This document shows positions 35,186 to 44,000 of a DNA stretch of 64,000 nucleotides, one piece after another. The notes under the pieces were generated by a model. It had not been told where the DNA came from. It searched no databases and worked only from the letters and a program-made list of their open reading frames with translations. The position numbers and the translations under genes were made by a program. The DNA comes from Rhodococcoides fascians NBRC 12155 = LMG 3623. GTDB lineage: Bacteria > Actinomycetota > Actinomycetes > Mycobacteriales > Mycobacteriaceae. How positions within the stretch are numbered: position 1 is the stretch's first letter; every line of letters begins with the position of its first letter. Location of the stretch: assembly GCF_001894785.1 (NCBI RefSeq), contig NZ_BCWW01000018.1:39898-103897 (forward strand). The letters run 5' to 3'.

Positions 35186-35208
35186 GACCGAACGAGTGTT
35201 CGGTCGGT
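35186..35208. promoter_or_regulatory. Candidate TetR operator between the TetR and ligase genes
   Basis: The core ACCGAACGAGTGTTCGGT (35187-35204) has perfect 7-bp arms ACCGAAC and GTTCGGT around GAGT. It lies 41 bases before the ligase ATG and 91 bases from the TetR start. It repeats the site at 34403-34425 in the opposite orientation. Confidence 0.78.
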
Positions 35209-35248
35209 CCGTATGGGCCGAAAGTCTGCTCGAGCGGAAGGGCCGTTC

Positions 35249-36886
35249 ATGACCCTCGACAGCGCGACCGGGCCTGCAACTGTTCTCGACGCCTGGCGTA
35301 GCCGAGTCGCCGACACCCCGGACCGGCCGGCGCTGGCGTACTTCGACGCCGTGCTCACGGTGCGCGAGGTGGACGAGGCGTCCGATGCACTTGCCGCCGC
35401 ACTGTTCGATCGGGGAGTGTCACAGGGCGATCGCGTCGGCATCTATCTGCAGAACATTCCGCAGTACGCCTTGACGTTCCTCGCGCTGTGGAAGATCGGG
35501 GCGGTCGCGTTGATCCTCAACCCGATGTACCGCAACCGTGAACTTCGCACCTTGATCGACGATGCAGAACCTGTCGCGCTCGTCTGCGACGAACACGATC
35601 TCGATTCTGTGGGGGCGACGTTGCGCGGCAGTTCGATTCGACTGCTCGTGAGCACCAGCGGACTGGACCTGCAGACACGCGACGACCCACGAGTTTTTGC
35701 GTCGACGTCACGCGTGACACCCCGGCCCGACGACGATCTGATGGGTCTGATCGACCGCTACCGTGGTCGATCTTTCCCCAAAATCGATCCCGAGCCGGAC
35801 GATCTCGCGCTACTGGCCTACACGTCAGGAACCACGGGTCCGCCGAAAGGCGCGCAGATCTCGCACGCGAACGCCTTCGCGACTGCCCTCGATTTCGGGG
35901 AACGGGCCGGTCTCGACGACGGCGACGTCGTGTTTGCCGTCGCACCGCTGTTTCACATCACCGGCGCGATGCTCGACGCGGCGGTGGCCCTGATCCGCGA
36001 CTGCATGCTCGTGTTCGCGCATCGTTTCGACGCGGCAGTCACTCTCGACGCTGTCGTCGAGCATCGTGTCACCTACACCATCGGTTCGATCACGGTGTTC
36101 AACGCGATCTCCGCAACCGAGGGTGCGACGAGGGCCCACTTCGAGTCGGTGAAGGCGTTGTATTCCGGAGGCGCACCTATTCCGCCCGCCACCGTCGCCG
36201 CGTTCGAGTCCCAATTCGGTTGCTACATCCACAACGCATACGGGATGACCGAAACCACGGCGGGAGTCATTGCCGTGCCACCCGGCGTGCGCGCGCCGGT
36301 GGACGCGGCCAGCGGTTCACTCTCCGTCGGGTTGCCTCTTCCGCGCGTGACGTTACGAACGCTCGATCCTTCGGGCCGGCCGACACCCCCGGGACTTCCA
36401 GGGGAACTGGAGATCTCGGGTCCGCAGGTGGTTTCGGGCTACTGGCGCAATCCGGACGCGTCCGAGTCGACGATGCCAGACGGCCGTCTTCGCACGGGAG
36501 ATGTGGCAATCATCGACGACCACGGCTGGGTGTATCTCGTCGACCGACTCAAGGATCAGATCAACGTGTCGGGATACAAGGTCTGGCCCAGGGAAGTCGA
36601 GGACACGCTCTACGAACATTCTGCGGTGTTCGAGGCCGCTGTGGTGGGCAGGCCGGATGACTATCAAGGGGAATCGGTGGTGGCGTACGTGTCACTCCGG
36701 CGCGACGCCACCACGACGCCGGATGAACTGATGGCCTTCGCGCGTGAACGACTGGCCGCGTACAAGCGTCCGAAATCCATCCACATCATCGACGAACTTC
36801 CCAAAACCCAGACCGGGAAGATTCGACGTGCAGCACTCAAACCTGTTCCTGTGAAAAATAATTCGATCGAAAGTGGCACTCCATGA
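35249..36886 (+). CDS. Acyl-CoA synthetase (class I AMP-dependent ligase)
   Basis: The 545-residue ANL-family enzyme shows the P-loop YTSGTTGPPKGAQISHAN, YGMTETTAGVIAVP, GELEISGPQVVSGYW, RTGDVAIIDDHGWVYLVDRLKDQINVSGYKVWPREVE and the catalytic Lys in KTQTGKIRR. It activates a carboxylic acid to the AMP ester and then the CoA thioester; the acid is unknown. GGAAG precedes the ATG at 35249. It is followed by an MHS transporter with a 4-base ATGA overlap and shares its promoter site with the divergent TetR, suggesting uptake and activation of one substrate. Confidence 0.93.
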   Translation: MTLDSATGPATVLDAWRSRVADTPDRPALAYFDAVLTVREVDEASDALAAALFDRGVSQGDRVGIYLQNIPQYALTFLALWKIGAVALILNPMYRNRELRTLIDDAEPVALVCDEHDLDSVGATLRGSSIRLLVSTSGLDLQTRDDPRVFASTSRVTPRPDDDLMGLIDRYRGRSFPKIDPEPDDLALLAYTSGTTGPPKGAQISHANAFATALDFGERAGLDDGDVVFAVAPLFHITGAMLDAAVALIRDCMLVFAHRFDAAVTLDAVVEHRVTYTIGSITVFNAISATEGATRAHFESVKALYSGGAPIPPATVAAFESQFGCYIHNAYGMTETTAGVIAVPPGVRAPVDAASGSLSVGLPLPRVTLRTLDPSGRPTPPGLPGELEISGPQVVSGYWRNPDASESTMPDGRLRTGDVAIIDDHGWVYLVDRLKDQINVSGYKVWPREVEDTLYEHSAVFEAAVVGRPDDYQGESVVAYVSLRRDATTTPDELMAFARERLAAYKRPKSIHIIDELPKTQTGKIRRAALKPVPVKNNSIESGTP

Positions 36887-38175
36887 CTGTCGGATCATCG
36901 CACGACACCCGCTCGGCACCGGATATTTCCTCACGGAAGAAATCGCTGTTCGCCAGCACGATAGGCAACGTACTCGAATGGTACGAGTGGAGTGCCTACG
37001 CAGTGTTCGCCCCGTTCATCGCGGCGGCCATGTTCAGCCAGGCCGATCCTGTCTCGGCATTGCTGTCCACGCTTGCGGTGTTCGCCGTCGGATTCCTGAT
37101 GCGGCCCCTCGGCGGCATCGTGTTCGGACGAATCGCGGACAAGAAGGGCCGTAAGTTCGTCCTTGTCACCACGATGCTGATGATGGCAACCGGCAGCTTG
37201 CTGATCGGCATCATGCCCACCTACGGTGCGATCGGGGCCTGGGCCTCGGTACTGCTGTTGCTCGCACGCGTCATGCAGGGTTTCGCGCACGGCGGCGAGT
37301 CGGCGACGGCGTATTCCTACGTCGGCGAGATCGCACCACCGAACCGACGTGGCATGTGGGGCAGCGTCGCGTTCGTCGCCATCTTCGGTGGATCGGCTCT
37401 CGCATACACAGTGGGTGGCGTCATCACCTCCACCCTGTCGGATTCTGCTGTCGGGCAATGGGGTTGGCGCATCCCCTTCCTCCTCGGCGCGCTCCTCGCT
37501 CTGTTCGCTCTCTACCTGCGCAAGAACATGGACGAGAGCGAGGTGTTCGACTCGGAGCAGAACAAGGTCGAACAAGAACCGATCGCGCGTAAGACCGTCG
37601 TCAAAGCGATCGTGTTGATGATCGGAATGACGTCGGGAATCACGGCGGCGCACTACACCTGGACCTCCTACGTGTCGACGTTCGCCATCACGCAGCGCGG
37701 GATGAACCCGGACACCGCCTACTGGATGCTCGTCGTCGCGCAGTTGATAGCGCTGGTGTCGCTACCGTTCTTCGGTCGCCTTTCGGATTCGATCGGTCGG
37801 CGGCCGATGCTGGCGGCATTCGCCGTGCTGATGTTCGTGCTGCAGATCCCGCTGACGATGCTGATCTCGACGCAGTGGTGGTCATTGCTACTGCCGTCGA
37901 CGGTGGCCCTGCTCGTCATCGCCGTCCCGGCCTCGATTCTGTCGTCGACGTTGTCGGAGAGCTTTCCCACCCGACTCCGCACGCAGGCAATCGGATTCGC
38001 CTACTCGTTCTCGGTGGCGGTGTTCGGCGGAACGGCACCGTATCTCAACCAGCTGTTCCTCGGGTTGGATCTGGGCTGGGTCTTCGGCGTGTACATCATG
38101 TTCCTCGCTGCCCTGACCGGAGTCGCCTGCTTCTACATGAAGGAGACCAAAGGCATCCGGCTCGAGGACGTCTGA
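36883..38175 (+). CDS. MHS-family MFS transporter coupled to the acyl-CoA synthetase
   Basis: The 430-residue protein has 12 predicted helices and MHS signatures ASTIGNVLEWYEWSAYAVFAPF near residue 24, GRIADKKGRKFVLV, and RVMQGFAHGGESATAYSYVGEIAPPNRRG. Members import carboxylic acids with protons. The ATG overlaps the ligase stop (ATGA), so transporter and ligase are translated together. It is a paralog of the MHS transporter at 13250-14614 but differs in the N-terminal and loop regions. Confidence 0.9.
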   Translation: MTVGSSHDTRSAPDISSRKKSLFASTIGNVLEWYEWSAYAVFAPFIAAAMFSQADPVSALLSTLAVFAVGFLMRPLGGIVFGRIADKKGRKFVLVTTMLMMATGSLLIGIMPTYGAIGAWASVLLLLARVMQGFAHGGESATAYSYVGEIAPPNRRGMWGSVAFVAIFGGSALAYTVGGVITSTLSDSAVGQWGWRIPFLLGALLALFALYLRKNMDESEVFDSEQNKVEQEPIARKTVVKAIVLMIGMTSGITAAHYTWTSYVSTFAITQRGMNPDTAYWMLVVAQLIALVSLPFFGRLSDSIGRRPMLAAFAVLMFVLQIPLTMLISTQWWSLLLPSTVALLVIAVPASILSSTLSESFPTRLRTQAIGFAYSFSVAVFGGTAPYLNQLFLGLDLGWVFGVYIMFLAALTGVACFYMKETKGIRLEDV

Positions 38176-38236
38176 CTCGGACCGGCCGACTCGAACGACA
38201 CGCCGGTGGTGTTGCGCGGTGCTCTACGTTGAGGTC

Positions 38237-38572
38237 ATGAGAACCGCAGACGCCACTCGTCGACGCCTCCTGCTGCTGCTGACCGTCATCGGCTTCGTCG
38301 TCCCCAATGCCTACGTCGTCGGCTACTTTCGCGAGCACGGGGTGAGCGCGGGCAGCGCAGCGAAGTTCTTCTCCGAATGGGTGGCGTCGACGCCGACGCG
38401 AGCCTTGACCGCCGATCTCGGTATCACCAGTATCGCTTTCGGGATCTGGTCCAGAGGGGATGCCAAAGATCACGGAGTCAAACATTGGTGGCTGGTTCCG
38501 GTCGGTACCGGCTCGGTGGGAATCTGCTTCGCGCTTCCGCTGTACCTGTTGCTGCGTGAGTATTCGCAGTGA
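38237..38572 (+). CDS. DUF2834 family small membrane protein
   Basis: The 111-residue protein has three predicted helices (about 10-27, 52-70 and 85-105) and the DUF2834 pattern: LLLLLTVIGFVVPNAYVVGYFREHG, then ALTADLGITSIAFGIWSRGDAKDHG, then WWLVPVGTGSVGICFALPLYLLLRE. Function is unknown in the family. The ATG at 38237 has GAGG very close (spacing 2), so translation may be weak. It lies 61 bases after the MHS gene and 30 before the dienelactone-hydrolase-like gene. Confidence 0.82.
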   Translation: MRTADATRRRLLLLLTVIGFVVPNAYVVGYFREHGVSAGSAAKFFSEWVASTPTRALTADLGITSIAFGIWSRGDAKDHGVKHWWLVPVGTGSVGICFALPLYLLLREYSQ

Positions 38573-38602
38573 TGTCGCCGATCGAGAAAGAGGACCGCTT
38601 CG

Positions 38603-39427
38603 ATGACAGATGACGCCCTTGCCGACTTCGAACGAACCGAGTTCACCGCAGACGGGCGCACAGCCCCCGTCTATCGCATCGGTACCGGACCGGCGGTCAT
38701 CGTCATGTCCGAAATGCCGGGTATTACTCCGAAGGTCGCGGACTTCGCACGCACCGTGGCCGGGATCGGATGTACCGCAATCGTTCCGCACCTGTTCGGC
38801 GTCGATGGCAAAGATCCTCTGGCCGCGCCTCTTGGAGTGCTCGGAACCGTTGCCACCCTCTCGCGTGCCATGGTGCCTGCGTGCATCAGTCGCGAATTCA
38901 CCATCCTGGCCACCGGCAAGTCGTCGCGGATCGTGGTGTGGCTGCGTGCTCTCGCCGCCGAGGAACACGAGCGGTGCGGCGGACCGGGCGTCGGTGCCAT
39001 CGGAATGTGCTTCACGGGCGGATTCGCTCTGGCCATGGCCGCCGACGACCGATTGATCGCACCGGTGCTGTCGCAACCGTCACTTCCGTTCGCGGCATCG
39101 AAGTCGCGCAGTCGCTCCATCGACATCAGTGCCGGCGACCTTTCGAAGGTGAAAAGCCGTTGTGCTGCGGGAGATCTCACTGTTCTCGGTATGCGGTTTC
39201 AGGGCGACACGATGTGTCCTCCCGCACGGTTCGAGTTTTTGAGGGAACAACTCGGCGACGCATTCGTCTCCGTGGAATTGCCCGACTCCTCGTTCAATCC
39301 GGAAGCCTTCGGACCGCCGCACTCCGTCGTGACGGAAGGACTCATCGACGAGCCGGGTCAGCCGACGCGGCAGGCTCTGGACCAGGTACTCGATCTGTTC
39401 CGCAGTAAGTTGCTCGCAACGCCGTGA
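38603..39427 (+). CDS. Dienelactone hydrolase family protein
   Basis: The 274-residue alpha/beta hydrolase has the DLH pattern VIVMSEMPGITPKVADFARTVAGIGCTAIVPHLFG and the nucleophile elbow GAIGMCFTGGFALAMA with catalytic Cys. The Asp (RFQGDTMCPP) and His (FGPPHSVV) complete the triad in order. Substrate is probably an ester or lactone; lactone opening would fit the proposed gamma-hydroxy-acid pathway upstream, but that link is speculative. AAAGAGG precedes the ATG with a 9-base gap. Confidence 0.85.
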   Translation: MTDDALADFERTEFTADGRTAPVYRIGTGPAVIVMSEMPGITPKVADFARTVAGIGCTAIVPHLFGVDGKDPLAAPLGVLGTVATLSRAMVPACISREFTILATGKSSRIVVWLRALAAEEHERCGGPGVGAIGMCFTGGFALAMAADDRLIAPVLSQPSLPFAASKSRSRSIDISAGDLSKVKSRCAAGDLTVLGMRFQGDTMCPPARFEFLREQLGDAFVSVELPDSSFNPEAFGPPHSVVTEGLIDEPGQPTRQALDQVLDLFRSKLLATP

Positions 39428-39467
39428 AGCCCCACGGCGCGAACACGATGCGAAGCCGAAGTCGAAT

Positions 39468-39833
39468 TCACGACCACGGAATCGTGGCCTGCAGAACCGC
39501 CTCCTTCAACGCGGCGGTCCGTAACGCCGTCACCGTCTGATATTCGGGATCGGCCACCATCTCGCTGAACGCCTTACGTGACGGGTACTGGACCAGGAGG
39601 ACTGCATCCCAGGCCTGCCCGTCCTCGGCGGCAAGTGCGGTCGAACCGTCGCCTGCGTACAGCACCGTCGCGCCGTAGCGCGGGAGGAAAGTCTCGTCCA
39701 GTGCTTTCGCATATTCTGTGTAGGAGTCGCGACCGCCCTCGGCGAAACGAAGCAGGTTGAGCATCACCACCGGACCACCGGGGTCTTCTTCGAGGTAGCG
39801 CTTCAGGTCTCTTTCACGGGGATCGACAGCCAT
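39468..39833 (-). CDS. DUF1330 family protein
   Basis: The 121-residue protein has the ferredoxin-like DUF1330 pattern: PVVMLNLLRFAEGGRDSYTEYAKALDETFLPRYGATVLYAGDG, then WDAVLLVQYPSRKAFSEMVADPEYQTVTALRTAALKEAVL. These resemble EthD/ABM-type dimeric alpha+beta barrels; the biochemical role is not established. The ATG at 39833 (MAVDPRERD) is preferred; upstream in-frame sequence is basic and unlike the family. It converges with the dienelactone hydrolase gene 40 bases away. Confidence 0.83.
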   Translation of the reverse strand: MAVDPRERDLKRYLEEDPGGPVVMLNLLRFAEGGRDSYTEYAKALDETFLPRYGATVLYAGDGSTALAAEDGQAWDAVLLVQYPSRKAFSEMVADPEYQTVTALRTAALKEAVLQATIPWS

Positions 39834-39992
39834 CGTTCGAGTATGCGTGAACCGTGGATCCTGTGGAGTGTAAAGCGTTGTCGTCGGTCGAGTCGATCCA
39901 CTGTTGGACCCCACGAGGCGGTCGCTCCGCGCTCAGCGGTAGAACTTGGAGAGCGCGAAACCAATGACTCCATCAAGGGAAGTGTGTCGTCC

Positions 39993-40892
39993 ATGACCGA
40001 TGTTGAGAACGTGACCGTATTCGGAACCGGAGTGCTCGGTTCACAGATCATGATGCAGGCTGCCTACCACGGAAAAACCGTTGTGGGATACGACATTTCC
40101 GACGAACTTCTAGCCAAGCTGCCGGACCGCTGGGAATGGATGCGCGGATACTACAAGCGTGACCTGAAGACTTTCGACGAGACGCGCTTCGACAAGGCCA
40201 TCGAATCCATCACGACCACCACCAGCGTCGCGGAGGCTGTTTCGGACGCCGACCTGGTGATCGAAGCAGTTCCGGAGGATCTCGACCTGAAGAAGAAGGT
40301 CTGGTCTGATATCGGCGCGTCCGCCCCGCCGAAAACTATCTTCGTGACCAACTCGTCATCACTACTGCCCAGCAGTTTCGCCGAGGCCACCGGGCGGCCG
40401 GAAAAGTTTCTCGCATTGCATTTCGCCAATCTCGTGTGGCGATACAACACCGGTGAGGTGATGGCAACTGCTGCAACAGATCCTGTCTACTTCGATGTCG
40501 TATTGAGCTTTGCTTCGGAGATCGGTCTCGTTCCCGTTCCGGTCCGAAAGGAAATTCCGGGATACGTGCTCAACAGTCTGCTGATCCCGCTGCTGCAAGC
40601 GGGAGCCAACCTCTACGTCGGCGGGGTTGCCAATCCGGCGGACATCGACAACGTGTGGCGCATAGCCACCGGGGCACCCGCCGGTCCGTTCCAGATTTAC
40701 GACACTGTCGGCTTCAACGTTGCAGCACATATCGCGCGCGCACACGGTGGCGAGGATCAGGTCAAATTTGCCGACATACTGCAAAAGGGTATCGACGCGG
40801 GAAAGACCGGTCTCGGGGACGGTGAAGGCTTCTACACGTACGACTCCGACGGCCGGCGACTCGATGCTGTCGAGTCGTGGAACATCAACTGA
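39993..40892 (+). CDS. 3-hydroxyacyl-CoA dehydrogenase family protein
   Basis: The 299-residue protein has an N-terminal NAD motif VTVFGTGVLGSQIMMQAAYHG, the catalytic-region NSSSLLPSSFAEATGRPEKFLALHFANLVW (His in the HAD position) and VRKEIPGYVLNSLLIPLLQAG, matching 3-hydroxybutyryl-CoA dehydrogenases. It oxidises 3-hydroxyacyl-CoA in beta-oxidation or related catabolism. AAGGGAAG lies about 12 bases before the ATG at 39993. Neighbours at 33-39 kb supply ligase and dehydrogenase activities, so it may complete a beta-oxidation-like route. Confidence 0.88.
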   Translation: MTDVENVTVFGTGVLGSQIMMQAAYHGKTVVGYDISDELLAKLPDRWEWMRGYYKRDLKTFDETRFDKAIESITTTTSVAEAVSDADLVIEAVPEDLDLKKKVWSDIGASAPPKTIFVTNSSSLLPSSFAEATGRPEKFLALHFANLVWRYNTGEVMATAATDPVYFDVVLSFASEIGLVPVPVRKEIPGYVLNSLLIPLLQAGANLYVGGVANPADIDNVWRIATGAPAGPFQIYDTVGFNVAAHIARAHGGEDQVKFADILQKGIDAGKTGLGDGEGFYTYDSDGRRLDAVESWNIN

Positions 40893-41004
40893 ATCACTCG
40901 ATCCCGCCTGTCGGTGATCCGGGGATCGACGACTTGGGCTCGAGTAATCAGTCATGGCGCGTGTGCGCACGACCACCGACGACGCCGAATTCAGCCGAGC
41001 CGGG

Positions 41005-42207
41005 TCAACCGAGTTGGCGTAGTTGTATCGCGGTGTCCAGCGCCAACCGATGCCACGCCGAACGCGGATCCCGGCCGGTCAGTTCCTGAGCCCGGCGCAG
41101 TCGATAGCGCAAAGTCTGCGGGTGCACCTGCAGTCGGGTAGCTGCAGCCGTTGCTGTGCCGGTGGAGATGAAGGCCGAAAGACCCTGCAGGATATGCGCG
41201 TTCGCTGCCTCGGTCAGCGGGCCGAGCACGCTCCGCACCACCTCGCTCGTGTCGGCGGTCGGGCGCGCTGTCAGCAGTGCCAACAGCTGACCGTCGCCCT
41301 GATCGAGCAGTGCCCGGCCGTCGAACGCGTGATCCGGTGCGGTCTCGAGCGCTTCCGAGGCGAGTCGCCACGAACTGTTGATACCGGTAACGGTCGATCT
41401 CTCCACGAGGCATCCGCGCAGCCGCAGATCCCGACACGCGAGGTCGACCTCGGCGCGATGGATCGACGGCGGCAGCAGCGCGATCGCGCGTTGTTCGCGC
41501 CGAGTGCACAAGTGCGTCCGTTGATCCGCCGTTGTGGTGCGGTCCGGAGGGACGAGGCCCATCGCAAGCACCAGAGACTCGACGGTGTCGTCGGACATGG
41601 GCCGGCCCGGATCGGTGGACTGCACCACGAGCAGGTTCGGGTGCGTGGGCAGCTTCAGGTCTAGTTCGCGAGTACGGTCCGACACCGTCCCTGGTGAGTT
41701 GTGTCTGGCAGCCAGCAAGTCGTCGAGCAACGCGGCGTGCGCCTGCGCACGGTTGGACGTGAGCTGTTCGCGCGCAATGACATACGCACCGATGATCTCC
41801 TCGGATATGGCGTCGATCGCGTCGAGCACGCCCAGGCCGAGTTCGGCGATGTCCGGCGGGTCGAGTACTTCCAGATACTCCGTCGTCACGTGCCGAACGA
41901 ACACGCTCGACGCGACTCGATACGCGCGCAGCACATCGGCCAGCGGCCGCCCGTCTGCCGCGCGTGCGGAACCTATGGCTCGGAATCTCTTGTGGTCGCG
42001 GTCGTCGATCGTCCGATCGCCGTGCGCCCACAGGGCCATCAGCCGCCTCAGTGACCAATACGCGATGGCCTCGACATCGGCCAATTGTGGACCCTGCAGT
42101 GACTGGTAGACCGGGATCGCGTCGCGAATCGCGTGTACTGCGGATGCGACGACGGGGCCCAGATCCGATTCGATCTTCGCGACCACGGCGACCCGCGCCG
42201 GGTACAT
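41005..42207 (-). CDS. PucR/CdaR-type transcriptional regulator
   Basis: The 400-residue protein has a variable N-terminal sensor region and a GGDEF-like core around 150-320. The C-terminal PucR helix-turn-helix reads ISTGTATAAATRLQVHPQTLRYRLRRAQELTGRDPRSAWHRLALDTAIQL. Such proteins usually activate divergent catabolic genes in response to a substrate. I start at the ATG at 42207 because GAGG lies 7 bases upstream; a GTG at 42222 is in frame. It diverges from the FAD dehydrogenase gene across a 128-base gap with a strong palindrome at 42225-42243. Confidence 0.9.
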   Translation of the reverse strand: MYPARVAVVAKIESDLGPVVASAVHAIRDAIPVYQSLQGPQLADVEAIAYWSLRRLMALWAHGDRTIDDRDHKRFRAIGSARAADGRPLADVLRAYRVASSVFVRHVTTEYLEVLDPPDIAELGLGVLDAIDAISEEIIGAYVIAREQLTSNRAQAHAALLDDLLAARHNSPGTVSDRTRELDLKLPTHPNLLVVQSTDPGRPMSDDTVESLVLAMGLVPPDRTTTADQRTHLCTRREQRAIALLPPSIHRAEVDLACRDLRLRGCLVERSTVTGINSSWRLASEALETAPDHAFDGRALLDQGDGQLLALLTARPTADTSEVVRSVLGPLTEAANAHILQGLSAFISTGTATAAATRLQVHPQTLRYRLRRAQELTGRDPRSAWHRLALDTAIQLRQLG

Positions 42208-42224
42208 CGATCTACCTCGCACTC

Positions 42225-42243
42225 TTTATCAGCACCTGATAAA
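42225..42243. promoter_or_regulatory. Palindrome TTTATCAG-CAC-CTGATAAA in the PucR/FAD-dehydrogenase gap
   Basis: Perfect 8-bp arms around CAC, 18 bases from the PucR start and 93 bases from the FAD dehydrogenase start. AT-rich symmetry in a high-GC region and the divergent setting suggest an operator, probably for the PucR regulator. Not tested. Confidence 0.6.
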
Positions 42244-42335
42244 TCCTATACTCATTCGACTCGATTTCCTTGAGTTCCGACGCCGACGACAGCACAGTCG
42301 AGGGAGACACCCGGGTCGAGCAGAAGAGTGGGGCA

Positions 42336-44000
42336 ATGGACGCAGACGTGATCGTGGTGGGGGCCGGCTTGGCCGGACTGGTGGCAACCGCCGAACTGGC
42401 CGACGCGGGAAAGCGCGTGCTGCTCCTCGACCAGGAACCCGAGCAGAACCTGGGTGGTCAGGCCTTCTGGTCCCTCGGCGGACTGTTCATGGTCGACACG
42501 CCCGAACAGCGTCGAATGGGCATCAAGGATTCGGCGGATCTGGCGTGGCAGGACTGGCTCGGCACAGCGACGTTCGATCGCGGCATCGACGACCCTGCAG
42601 GGGAAGACTACTGGGGTCATCGGTGGGCCAGGGCATACCTCGATTTCGCGGCAGGTGAGAAGCGGTCGTGGCTCCACGCTCAGGGAATGCGATGGGTCCC
42701 CATCGTCGGATGGGCCGAGCGCGGCGGTTACCTGGCCGAGGGGCACGGAAATTCGGTTCCGCGATTCCACCTGACGTGGGGCACCGGGCCGGGTGTCGTC
42801 GCGCCGTTCGAGCGTCGCGTACGTGAGGCTGCCGACAAAGGGTTGGTGCGCTTCGGTTTTCGGCATCGGGTCGACGGATTCGTCGTCGACGGGGGAGCGG
42901 TGGTCGGAGTTCGCGGTGCGATGCTCGAAGCCAGTGCCGCGGAGCGAGGGGCAGGAAGTACCCGCGTCGAAGTGGGTGAGTTCGAGCTCCGCGCCGGAGC
43001 CGTGCTGGTGACGGCAGGAGGAATCGGGGCCAATCACGATCTGGTGCGCGAGAATTGGCCGGCGCGGCTCGGGACGCCGCCGAAGTCGTTGATCTCCGGA
43101 GTGCCGGAACACGTCGACGGCCGAATGCTCGGCATCACCGAGAAGGCCGGAGGCCGGCTGGTCAACAAGGACCGCATGTGGCACTACACCGAAGGCATCA
43201 AAAACTGGAATCCGATCTGGAAGAACCACGGCATCAGAATCATTCCGGGCCCGTCGTCGATGTGGTTCGATGCCCGTGGGCAACGGTTTCCGGTTCCGAA
43301 CTTCCCCGGATTCGATACTCTGGGAACGCTGAAAGCGATCCAGGACAGCGGTTTCGAGTACTCGTGGTTCGTACTGACCCAGAAGATCATCGAGAAGGAA
43401 TTCGCGTTGTCCGGGTCGGAACAGAACCCGGACATCACCGGCAAGAACCTCAAGCTCGTTCTCGGGCGGGTATTGCCCGGTGCCAGCGAACCGGTGGAGG
43501 CATTCAAGAAGAACGGCGAGGACTTCGTCGTCGCCGATTCTCTCGAAGAATTGGTCCGGGGCATGAACCGAATCACCGGCGAGGACTTGATCGACGGTGT
43601 CGACCTCAGGCGTCAGATCGAGTCGCGAGACCGTGAGGTGGACAATCCTTTCACCAAGGATCTGCAGATCTCTGCCATCCACAATTCCCGGCGCTCGCGC
43701 GGTGAACGCATCGCGCGGACCGCTGCACCTCACAAGATTCTCGATCCCAAGTCGGGTCCGCTGATCGCGGTGCGGTTGAACATCATCACTCGAAAGACGT
43801 TGGGCGGCATTCAAACCGATCTCGACGGTCGCGTTCTCGACTCGGTGGGCAATGCCGTCGAGGGGCTGTGGGCTGCCGGTGAGATCGCCGGATTCGGCGG
43901 CGGCGGTGTGCACGGCTACCGGTCTTTGGAAGGAACCTTCCTCGGTGGATGCATCTTCGGAGGACGACAGGCAGGGCGAGCCCTGGCGGCGCAGGCGTGA
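42336..44000 (+). CDS. FAD-binding dehydrogenase (fumarate-reductase/KstD superfamily, PRK12834-like)
   Basis: The 554-residue flavoprotein starts MDADVIVVGAGLAGLVATAELADAGKRVLLLDQE and contains the family-specific GGQAFWSLGGLFMVDTPEQRRMGIKDS, WAERGGYLAEGHGNSVPRFHLTWGTGPGVV and the C-terminal AAGEIAGFGGGGVHGYRSLEGTFLGGCIFGGRQAG. It is related to 3-ketosteroid dehydrogenases, but these signatures point to a separate, functionally uncharacterised group. I use the ATG at 42336; a TTG at 42270 would add 22 residues. It overlaps the next gene by 4 bases and diverges from the PucR regulator. Confidence 0.88.
   Translation: MDADVIVVGAGLAGLVATAELADAGKRVLLLDQEPEQNLGGQAFWSLGGLFMVDTPEQRRMGIKDSADLAWQDWLGTATFDRGIDDPAGEDYWGHRWARAYLDFAAGEKRSWLHAQGMRWVPIVGWAERGGYLAEGHGNSVPRFHLTWGTGPGVVAPFERRVREAADKGLVRFGFRHRVDGFVVDGGAVVGVRGAMLEASAAERGAGSTRVEVGEFELRAGAVLVTAGGIGANHDLVRENWPARLGTPPKSLISGVPEHVDGRMLGITEKAGGRLVNKDRMWHYTEGIKNWNPIWKNHGIRIIPGPSSMWFDARGQRFPVPNFPGFDTLGTLKAIQDSGFEYSWFVLTQKIIEKEFALSGSEQNPDITGKNLKLVLGRVLPGASEPVEAFKKNGEDFVVADSLEELVRGMNRITGEDLIDGVDLRRQIESRDREVDNPFTKDLQISAIHNSRRSRGERIARTAAPHKILDPKSGPLIAVRLNIITRKTLGGIQTDLDGRVLDSVGNAVEGLWAAGEIAGFGGGGVHGYRSLEGTFLGGCIFGGRQAGRALAAQA

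Noticed and set aside
42336..44000. Naming the flavoprotein 3-ketosteroid delta-1-dehydrogenase
   Set aside because: It belongs to the same superfamily, but the GGQAFWSLGGLFMVD and GHGNSVPRFHLTWGTGPG patterns mark a separate uncharacterised group and no steroid genes are near.
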